This document shows positions 1 to 5,393 of a stretch of 19,848 bases of DNA, one piece after another. The notes under the pieces were generated by a model, which ran no database searches, was not told the origin of the DNA, and saw nothing but the letters and a program-made list of their open reading frames with translations. Each line of letters begins with the position of its first letter. The first letter of the stretch is position 1. The position numbers and the translations under genes were made by a program. Source of the DNA: Methanoculleus sp. (lineage in GTDB: Archaea; Halobacteriota; Methanomicrobia; Methanomicrobiales; Methanoculleaceae); NCBI GenBank assembly GCA_023230425.1, contig JALNXI010000006.1:1-19848 (forward strand), read 5' to 3'.

Positions 1-250
1 GGATGAACGACAGCCGGAAGAGGGTGGGCTTTACCAGAGCCCGATAACGGAAATTTTCGGTCGGATCCACCGAGATCGATTATCAGTTCTATGCTGGAGC
101 ACTACCGAAATCTCCCGGATAAAATACCTGGCAAATAGGACATCTGCCCATATACGGTCAGGTCGGGGTGAAACGATGCCCGGGCCATTACAGGTTCGAT
201 CCGGACCTCAAATCGTGCGTTCCCGGTATACGGTCCGGGGTTATGTAAAA
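1..250. other. Left-edge region without a supported gene
   Basis: I see no convincing gene here. A short open stretch in plus frame 3 ends with TAA at 45-47 and could be the last codons of a gene that starts outside the window, but 15 codons cannot show that. From 48 to about 150 the DNA is relatively AT-rich and carries a small palindrome around 48-61 (GGAAATTTTCGG). CCCGG (222-226) can pair with CCGGG (235-239). The plus frame starting at base 2 stays open through this region, but its translation continues straight through the antisense of the tRNA, so I treat it as chance. Confidence 0.4.
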
Positions 251-335
251 CGCCGAGGGGGAGATTTGAACTCCCGAGGTGCCAGGCACCAGTGGCTTTC
301 GAGGCCACCGCCTTCCCGGACTAGACTACCTCGGC
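251..335 (-). tRNA. tRNA-Ser, anticodon CGA
   Basis: Read on the minus strand, an 85-nt class II tRNA folds cleanly. The acceptor stem GCCGAGG pairs with CCTCGGC, followed by discriminator G. The anticodon stem GTGGC/GCCAC encloses loop CTCGAAA with anticodon CGA (plus-strand 299-301), which reads the UCG codon. A long variable arm (TGGTGCC/GGCACC-type pairing) marks serine, and the T arm GGGAG-TTCAAAT-CTCCC is canonical. CCA is not encoded. There is no intron in the anticodon loop. The minus strand runs directly into TTTT (plus 247-250), a likely termination tract. Confidence 0.96.
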
Positions 336-350
336 ACAGAATCAGCCTAG

Positions 351-377
351 AATATTTAGGTTCTTCGACTATAATAG
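351..377. promoter_or_regulatory. Interleaved divergent TATA-like boxes for tRNA-Ser and the MoaD-like gene
   Basis: Two AT-rich boxes lie between the divergent genes. AATATTTA (351-358) sits about 26 nt before a plausible plus-strand start near 381, just before the ATG at 387. ACTATAATAG (368-377), read on the minus strand, would place a tRNA precursor start near 346, about 11 nt before the mature tRNA end. The spacing therefore suggests that each gene uses the box farther from it, so the two promoters cross. This is inferred from spacing alone. Confidence 0.45.
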
Positions 378-386
378 TATCGAGGT

Positions 387-590
387 ATGTTCTGCAGATT
401 CACCTTCATCCCGGACGGCAGCGTGCTGATTTACCAGGGGCAGCCGGGCGAGACCTACGAAGACGCTCTCCTCTCCTTCGGGATCAATCCGGATGCGGCG
501 CTACTATTCTCTGGTGGCAGGAGCCTGCCGCAGGATAAAAAAATCGAAGAGGAAGAGGTCGGCATATTCCTGACCTCCTCGCGCGGGTGA
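387..590 (+). CDS. Ubiquitin-like MoaD/ThiS-type small archaeal modifier / sulfur-carrier protein
   Basis: This is a 67-residue protein with a beta-grasp (ubiquitin-like) layout: an N-terminal strand pair (about residues 1-18), a helix after GETYEDAL (21-28), a GINPDAALLF strand (33-42), a GRSLPQDKKI turn, and a C-terminal strand EVGIFLTSSRG. The pattern matches ThiS/MoaD/SAMP proteins, whose C-terminal glycine is adenylated and then thiocarboxylated or conjugated to lysines. Here the tail is Ser-Ser-Arg-Gly, a single glycine rather than Gly-Gly. The start ATG follows GAGGT immediately, so ribosome binding may be weak or the message close to leaderless. The stop lies 4 bp from the end of the convergent thermosome gene. 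Fold assignment is fairly secure; whether it carries sulfur, modifies proteins or does something else is open. Confidence 0.75.
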   Translation: MFCRFTFIPDGSVLIYQGQPGETYEDALLSFGINPDAALLFSGGRSLPQDKKIEEEEVGIFLTSSRG

Positions 591-594
591 CGTA

Positions 595-2181
595 TTATGC
601 GCCCGGTCTTCCGGACTGAGTGACCATCATGTCGTCGACGCGGACGAGGAGCATGGCCGTCTCGGTCGCGCTCTTGATCGCCTGGGTCTTCACCCGCAGG
701 GGCTCGATGACACCGGCCTCTCGCATATCCACGACCTCGCCGGTGTAGACGTTGAGCCCGGCGTGCTTCGCGCCGTCGGCGTGGGCCTTCCTCAGGGCGA
801 CGACCTTATCGATCGTATCGAACCCGGAGTTTTCCGCGAGCGTCCTCGGGATGACCTCGAAAGAGTTCGCAAACGCCTCGATGGCGAGCTGAACCCGCCC
901 GCCGACGGTCGCGGCGTAGTCGCGGATGCGTATCTGGAGTTCGGTCTCCACCGAACCGCCGCCGACGACGAACTTGCCGTCCTCGATGGCGTCCTGGACG
1001 ACCCGGGCCGCGTCGTAGACCGCCCGCTCGAGTTCGTCGAGCAGGAGCTGGGATGTCCCCCGAAGGAGGATCGTGACGGCTTTCGGGTTGTCGCAGCCGG
1101 AGATGACCGTCAGATCGGTGTCGGGGATCTCCCTGGCCTCTTCAGCGTGGCCGAGCGTCGCCGCGTTGAGTTCGTCGGGCTTGTTGACGATGGTGCCGCA
1201 GAGCGCTCTCGCGGCGAACTTCATGTCGTCCTCTTTCACGTCCTCGATGGCGTAGATGCCGTGTTTGGCCAGGTAGAACTGCACCGCGTCGGCGATCCCT
1301 TTCTGGCAGAGAACGACGTTTGCGCCGGAGGCGACGATATGGTCGGCAAGTTTCCGGAGGGTCTCGCGCTCCTGCTCGGCGAATGCCTTCATCTGGTCCG
1401 AGGAGGTGATCTTGATCTTCGACTTCACCTGGGTCTTCGTGACCTCGAGTGGCTGGGCGATCAGGGCGACCTTCGCGTCCGTGACCTTATCCGGCATCTG
1501 CTCAAAGACGCGCTTCTTGTCGATGACGATGCCCCGGATCAGTTCGGCGTCGTGCATCGAGTCGCCGACCTGCTTCTTGATCTTGACATCGTCCTCGTCC
1601 ACGACGTAGGTGCCGGGGCTCGTCTCGGTGGTGACCTGCCGCACCGCGTCCACAACGATACCGGAGATCTTCTCCTTGATCGCTTCGATGGATTTGCCGG
1701 TCATGGCGGTGTCGGCGATCTTGATGAGGTCCTCCCGGTCATCGAATCCGACCGTTATGGCCAGGTCATCGAGGATCCGAAGGGCTCTCTCCATACCGAG
1801 CTGATAGCCGTGCGCGATGATCGTGGGATGAACCTCCTGGGAGAGCAGTTTCTCTGCCTCTTCCATCAGCGACCCGACGAGTACCGTCGCGGTTGTGGTG
1901 CCGTCGCCGACCTCCCCGTCCTGGGTCTCGGCAACCTCGACGACCAGCTTGGCGCCGGGGTGCTGCACGGACATCTCGTGCAGGATGGTCGCCCCGTCGT
2001 TTGTGATCACCACATCACCGCTGGAGCTGACCAGCATCTTGTCCATTCCCCGGGGACCGAGCGTTGTCCGAACGGCGGCCGCAATTGCTTTTGCAGCCAT
2101 GATATTCGAGCGCTGCGCCTCGAATCCGCGCGTGCGCTCAACATTCTCCCGTAAAATAATGATGGGCTGTCCAGCAAGCAT
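595..2181 (-). CDS. thsA: Thermosome subunit (group II chaperonin)
   Basis: A 528-residue archaeal Hsp60-type chaperonin that folds cytosolic proteins in a double-ring, lid-containing complex driven by ATP. Family motifs are in order: TLGPRGMDKM (40-49), the nucleotide-binding NDGATIL (61-67) and GDGTTT (92-97), a central apical domain, then the equatorial return with NPKAVTILLRG and VGGGSVE. The C-terminus ends in MMVTQSGRPGA and lacks the Gly/Met-rich repeats found on many thermosomes, so the protein is slightly short (the family is usually about 540-550). It starts at ATG 2181 with AGGAGG 8 nt upstream and a strong TATA box, and stands as a single transcription unit. Nothing in the window is a second subunit, so I cannot tell alpha from beta; the symbol is a family label. 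Confidence 0.96.
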   Translation of the reverse strand: MLAGQPIIILRENVERTRGFEAQRSNIMAAKAIAAAVRTTLGPRGMDKMLVSSSGDVVITNDGATILHEMSVQHPGAKLVVEVAETQDGEVGDGTTTATVLVGSLMEEAEKLLSQEVHPTIIAHGYQLGMERALRILDDLAITVGFDDREDLIKIADTAMTGKSIEAIKEKISGIVVDAVRQVTTETSPGTYVVDEDDVKIKKQVGDSMHDAELIRGIVIDKKRVFEQMPDKVTDAKVALIAQPLEVTKTQVKSKIKITSSDQMKAFAEQERETLRKLADHIVASGANVVLCQKGIADAVQFYLAKHGIYAIEDVKEDDMKFAARALCGTIVNKPDELNAATLGHAEEAREIPDTDLTVISGCDNPKAVTILLRGTSQLLLDELERAVYDAARVVQDAIEDGKFVVGGGSVETELQIRIRDYAATVGGRVQLAIEAFANSFEVIPRTLAENSGFDTIDKVVALRKAHADGAKHAGLNVYTGEVVDMREAGVIEPLRVKTQAIKSATETAMLLVRVDDMMVTQSGRPGA

Positions 2182-2189
2182 TGTATAAT

Positions 2190-2231
2190 CCTCCTTTGTC
2201 CGTTAGGTTTGTTCAGAGGTTCTATATATAC
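2190..2231 (-). promoter_or_regulatory. Thermosome promoter and ribosome binding site
   Basis: On the minus strand GTATATATAG (plus 2222-2231) is a near-consensus archaeal TATA box. It implies transcription starting near 2200 and a leader of about 19 nt. AGGAGG (plus 2190-2195) is a strong Shine-Dalgarno site 8 nt before the ATG. The strong elements suit an abundant, heat-inducible chaperonin. I see no obvious operator, although the 100 bp upstream is GC-rich and holds a short hairpin, GGCGC-TAC-GCGCC (2298-2310). Confidence 0.7.
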
Positions 2232-2348
2232 TAACCGATAGGGGCCGGCATTCTCTGGGTGCCCGGACCAACCGGCGGGGCGAATCACCCATTCGTCGGC
2301 GCTACGCGCCCGGTGCCCGCGGCGGGGCCATAAGACATGGTAGTCTCT

Positions 2349-2373
2349 CCCGATAGCGGGTCTCTCCGAAAAA
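2349..2373 (-). terminator. Possible terminator after gfcR
   Basis: On the minus strand, about 17 nt past the gfcR stop, there is TTTTT (plus 2369-2373). A small hairpin follows, CCCG/CGGG around a 4-nt loop (plus 2349-2360), flanked by two GGAGAGAC direct repeats. Archaeal termination relies mainly on T-runs, so the call rests on the T5 tract and is modest. Confidence 0.35.
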
Positions 2374-2389
2374 TGGTGCGGCCGGGTCT

Positions 2390-3007
2390 TCACCCGAGCC
2401 TCGATATAGCGAAGAGCGACTGGACCGGGACGCCGTCGACCTCCCTGACGCCCCGCTTGTCGAAGAGCGACCAGACCGCCACCGGCGTGGCTCCGTGCCG
2501 CCGGAGGAACTGTATCGTCTCCGAGAGCGTCGTCCCGGTCGTGACGACGTCGTCGATGATGATGCAGCGCTGTCCGGTGATCGTGGAGAAGGTGCCCGAG
2601 AGGGATCCGGTCGGGGTCTCGCTCCGGCTGTGCTTCGCCGGGAGGTAGACAGCGAGTTTGAGCCCCTCCTCTGCGGCGATGAGGGTAGCGAGCGGGACGC
2701 CCGACGGCGCTATGCCGACGACCGTATCCGGGATTTCTGCGGCACCGGGACGCACGGCTCCCTCCTCCGCCAGGTAGAGGAAGCGCTTGAGCATCATCAT
2801 GGCCATATCGAAGAGGAGCATTCCGTGGCTCCCTACCGCCGTCCAGTCTATGTGGACGTCCTTTGGAGCCTCCATTCCCTTCGGCTGGGTGAGCAGCCAG
2901 GTGACCGTCTCCATCGAGAGGCCGAGTTCATCGGATATCTGGCCCGGGGTATGCCCTTCTGCCTGGAGCGCCTTTGCCTTCGTGATCAACTCTTCGAGTG
3001 CGGACAT
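2390..3007 (-). CDS. gfcR: GfcR-type transcriptional regulator with PRPP-binding (PyrE-like) domain
   Basis: A 205-residue protein. The N-terminal helix-turn-helix (about 16-42, HTPGQISDELGLSMETVTWL) is followed by a type I phosphoribosyltransferase domain with the PRPP loop CIIIDDVVTTGTT (148-160). This matches the orotate phosphoribosyltransferase-like family whose haloarchaeal member GfcR regulates sugar metabolism genes; in methanogens it is usually annotated as a PyrE-like protein. Domain order suggests a DNA-binding regulator sensing PRPP or a nucleotide rather than a UMP-pathway enzyme. I chose ATG 3007 because upstream in-frame sequence belongs to nob1 in another frame and has a low-complexity translation. 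A TATA box in the nob1 stop region would put the transcript start within a few bases of this ATG. It is last in the prs-rtcA-nob1-gfcR series, and PRPP is the product of the first gene. Confidence 0.85.
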   Translation of the reverse strand: MSALEELITKAKALQAEGHTPGQISDELGLSMETVTWLLTQPKGMEAPKDVHIDWTAVGSHGMLLFDMAMMMLKRFLYLAEEGAVRPGAAEIPDTVVGIAPSGVPLATLIAAEEGLKLAVYLPAKHSRSETPTGSLSGTFSTITGQRCIIIDDVVTTGTTLSETIQFLRRHGATPVAVWSLFDKRGVREVDGVPVQSLFAISRLG

Positions 3008-3029
3008 GGAGAAGAGATCTCCGAGTGAT

Positions 3030-3042
3030 CTATTTATATTTT
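3030..3042 (-). promoter_or_regulatory. TATA box for gfcR embedded in the nob1 stop codon
   Basis: The last codons of nob1 read, on the minus strand, AAA TAT AAA TAG. They form a TATAAATA box (plus 3031-3038) within an A-rich context. A start about 26 nt downstream falls near 3008-3010, almost at the gfcR ATG (3007), so the message from this promoter would be nearly leaderless. GGAG lies 12-15 nt before the ATG and would serve only read-through transcripts from nob1. Confidence 0.5.
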
Positions 3043-3485
3043 CTTTTGATTGGTGCGCCGCAGACCCGACACTCCCCCGGCTCCCGCCAGTAGCGGCCGC
3101 ACCCGCTGCACCGGTAGCGCCACCGGATCGCCCGGGCGGGCCGCTGCCGGATGCTCTGTGTCTCGATGCCGAGGCGGTGCGCGACGTTCTGGACCGCGAA
3201 GTCGTCGGTGACAAGGACGGCCGAAAGTTCTAGCGCCAGCGCCAGGATATCCCGGTCGGTCCCGGAGAGCACCCCGGCATCTCCGGTCCGCACCGCGGCC
3301 GCTTCGACCTGCGCCCGGTCTTCTTCACGCGGCTCCCGGACAGCGAGCACCGTCGCCGAGAGCGCCTCGAACCGGCACTTCGCGTGGAGGTCGCCAAGTT
3401 CCCCCACCACCGACGGGGTAGTCCATGCCGGACCTTCGATCGGCACCTCCGAGAAGAAGACCGAGGCGTCGAGGACGAGCGTCAT
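3030..3485 (-). CDS. nob1: Ribosome maturation endonuclease Nob1 (PIN domain plus zinc ribbon)
   Basis: A 151-residue endonuclease expected to cut the 3' end of pre-16S rRNA in late 30S maturation. The PIN domain shows the acidic metal-binding set: DASVFF (Asp6), VVGEL (Glu29), GTDRD (Asp77/Asp79) and VTDD (Asp94/Asp95). A C-terminal zinc ribbon has two CxxC pairs (Cys126/129 and Cys139/142) and a basic tail. Length is normal for archaeal Nob1. The chosen ATG (3485) overlaps the rtcA stop in an ATGA, implying translational coupling; an in-frame ATG 11 codons upstream would add residues unlike the family before the first PIN strand. Pairing with RtcA, another RNA-end enzyme, fits an RNA-processing operon. 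Confidence 0.93.
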   Translation of the reverse strand: MTLVLDASVFFSEVPIEGPAWTTPSVVGELGDLHAKCRFEALSATVLAVREPREEDRAQVEAAAVRTGDAGVLSGTDRDILALALELSAVLVTDDFAVQNVAHRLGIETQSIRQRPARAIRWRYRCSGCGRYWREPGECRVCGAPIKRKYK

Positions 3486-4468
3486 GCCGAGAACTCCACG
3501 ATGTCGTTCTCCCGGCACCCGACCGGGTACCCGAACTCCGAAAGGAGCCAGCAGGCGGTCCTCGCGTGCATCGAGAGGGTGTGGGTGCTATACTCCCCGC
3601 CGTAGCAGGCGAGGTATATGAGGAGCTGGTCGGCGAGGTGGACGTCGACCGTGCCGGGGCTGCGGCACTCTCGAACGAGGGCCCGGGCGGCGGTCCGGCC
3701 CACTTCTTCGGCGGGAAGCCCCCTCTTTCCGAGAGCAACGGCGCCTTTCGCCCCGCTCCATACCGTTATGGAACTCCCGGTGCTCGCCCCGCCCTCCCGG
3801 GCATCAAGGGTCGTGGTGCAGGAGAGGCTGCTGAGTTCTTCCTCCAGGAGGTTTCGGGCGGCTGCCGCCTGGCGCTCGACGACATGTGCCGGGAGCCCCG
3901 CCGAGCAGGAGGCGATCCCGCACCCCCTCCCCTCCTCCGGGATCACGACCGGGCCCGGGCGGGACGGCTCCACCCGGACGCACACCCGCCCGCCTCCCCG
4001 CGGGTAGTAGCCCCGTTCGAGCACCTCGATACCGATCGCAGCCCCGGCGCGGCGGAGGACCGGCGCGAGGACAGAGTCCAGGTAGTCGATGGTCGGGCTC
4101 CACGCCACCTCGGTCCCCCCCGTGACCGTGATGCTCCCGCCGGCGCGGAGGGCGACCGGGAGCCATGCCTGGAGGATGAGGGGGATGCTCCCGGCGGTCC
4201 CGGGGTCGATCCGGAGGTCGGCCCGCCGGATCCGGCCCGGGGTGAAGGTGATCTCACTGCTGTGGGGTGAAAGCCCCGGGCACTCGGCATCGCAGGCCCC
4301 GGCGACCGCCCGGATCGCGGCGATGTGCTGGGGCGCGAGCCCGGGCTTTTCCCGGTTCTGCCGTATCCGGGTCACGGTGACCGGTTTTTCGGATATAGCC
4401 GATAGGGCGACCGCCAGGCGAACGATCTGCCCGCCTCCTTCCAGGCGGGATCCGTCAACGGTGAGCAT
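3482..4468 (-). CDS. rtcA: RNA 3'-terminal phosphate cyclase
   Basis: A 328-residue enzyme that converts an RNA 3'-phosphate to a 2',3'-cyclic phosphate using ATP through an adenylated histidine. Visible signatures: the N-terminal LEGGGQIVR (9-17), the PRGGGRV segment (156-162) typical of the cyclase fold, and HLADQLL near the C-terminus, with His277 the likely nucleophile. The length fits archaeal RtcA (about 330-340). The chosen ATG (4468) overlaps the end of prs by 14 nt; sequence further upstream in this frame is antisense-like and unlike RtcA. The stop overlaps the nob1 start by 4 nt. It probably acts in RNA repair or tRNA/rRNA end processing; the exact archaeal substrate is not shown by the sequence. 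Confidence 0.95.
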   Translation of the reverse strand: MLTVDGSRLEGGGQIVRLAVALSAISEKPVTVTRIRQNREKPGLAPQHIAAIRAVAGACDAECPGLSPHSSEITFTPGRIRRADLRIDPGTAGSIPLILQAWLPVALRAGGSITVTGGTEVAWSPTIDYLDSVLAPVLRRAGAAIGIEVLERGYYPRGGGRVCVRVEPSRPGPVVIPEEGRGCGIASCSAGLPAHVVERQAAAARNLLEEELSSLSCTTTLDAREGGASTGSSITVWSGAKGAVALGKRGLPAEEVGRTAARALVRECRSPGTVDVHLADQLLIYLACYGGEYSTHTLSMHARTACWLLSEFGYPVGCRENDIVEFSA

Positions 4469-5312
4469 CGTCCCTGATCGCCGTCGCGATAGCGTTTGCT
4501 GCCGATATGAAGCTCGAGGCGTTCTCGTAGGTGTCGCTGGAGACGACCGAGGATATCCCCGCCGCCCGCAGGCGCGTATAGGCACCGCTCGCGAGCACCC
4601 CGTGGACGCAGGCCGCGTGGATGGATGCGGCTCCCTGCTCGCGGAGCATGCAGGCGGCGGTCGCAAGGGTCCCGCCGGTGGATATGATGTCGTCCACGAT
4701 CACGACCTCCCGCCCGCCGGCATCGATGGTCTTTGGGGCAATCCGGACATCTTCACCCGAAAGCCGGGTCTTTTCGAGGTGGTCGCAGTCCCACCCGCCG
4801 ACGGCGGCGACACCGGCCGCAAACCCGGCCGCCCCTTCGTCGGGAGCGAGGATGAGGGGATCCTTCAGGTGCAGGTCGCCGACGTACCCCCCGATAGCCG
4901 GAGCGATGGTGATATCGTCCGCCGGGACGCCGAAGTAGTCCAGCACACCGGGGTCGTGTATGTTGACGACGAAGGCCCGCTCGATACCGTTCGAGAGGGC
5001 TCGCGCGACAGCCCGGGCGCTGATCGGCTCGCCCGGGGCAAACAGCCTATCCTGGCGGGAATAGCCGAGATATGGGGCCACCAGCGTCTTCCTTGACCGG
5101 TCGGCGGCATCGATCGCGAGGAGGGTCTGCACGAGCATATCATTATTCACGACACTGCTGACGATCAGGGTCTCATCGTCCAACTCTCCGCACCGGAGAT
5201 GCATCTCTCCGTCGGGAAACCGGGCAAATTTCGTCTCCACAAGAGGGACGCCCAGTTTTTCTGAAATTCTGGCTGCCAGGACCTGGGACCGTTCCGTGCT
5301 GATTATTTTCAT
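4455..5312 (-). CDS. prs: Ribose-phosphate diphosphokinase (PRPP synthase, archaeal class III type)
   Basis: A 285-residue enzyme making PRPP from ribose 5-phosphate and ATP for purine, pyrimidine, His and Trp synthesis. Recognisable parts: RFPDGE (31-36) in the ATP site, YLGYSRQDR (81-89), NIHD (117-120), the catalytic lysine in EKTR (Lys181) and the PRPP loop VVIVDDIISTGGT (203-215). It is shorter than bacterial class I enzymes (about 315), as archaeal class III forms are. ATG 5312 follows AGGTG with about 6 nt spacing. It opens the minus-strand cluster prs-rtcA-nob1-gfcR from a promoter shared with divergent lonB, and its 3' end overlaps rtcA by 14 nt. Having PRPP synthase first and a PRPP-fold regulator last suggests a metabolic link. 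Confidence 0.96.
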   Translation of the reverse strand: MKIISTERSQVLAARISEKLGVPLVETKFARFPDGEMHLRCGELDDETLIVSSVVNNDMLVQTLLAIDAADRSRKTLVAPYLGYSRQDRLFAPGEPISARAVARALSNGIERAFVVNIHDPGVLDYFGVPADDITIAPAIGGYVGDLHLKDPLILAPDEGAAGFAAGVAAVGGWDCDHLEKTRLSGEDVRIAPKTIDAGGREVVIVDDIISTGGTLATAACMLREQGAASIHAACVHGVLASGAYTRLRAAGISSVVSSDTYENASSFISAANAIATAIRDDAHR

Positions 5313-5350
5313 AGAACACCTTTGCTAGAAAGTATTTGAACGAGCATGAA

Positions 5351-5364
5351 TAAATTATATAAGT
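5351..5364. promoter_or_regulatory. Bidirectional AT-rich promoter between prs and lonB
   Basis: The only TATA-like sequence between the divergent genes is TAAATTATATAAGT. In the plus direction it predicts a lonB start near 5383, giving a leader of about 10 nt before ATG 5394. In the minus direction it predicts a prs start near 5331, giving a leader of about 19 nt. The near-symmetry means one TBP site, or two overlapping ones, may serve both genes. Confidence 0.55.
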
Positions 5365-5393
5365 ATCAGTGCAGCAAAGAGGTAAACCCGACG

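Noticed and set aside
190..210. T-arm-like GGTTCGATCC suggesting a second tRNA or tRNA remnant
   Set aside because: No acceptor, anticodon or D-arm pairing could be built around it.
763..2154. A 463-codon plus-strand frame inside the thermosome gene
   Set aside because: It is antisense to a fully recognisable chaperonin and has no recognisable motifs or ribosome binding site.
3008..3214. N-terminal extension of gfcR by about 69 codons
   Set aside because: The extension is Ser/Gly/Arg-rich and comes from nob1 read in another frame; the family HTH starts just after ATG 3007.
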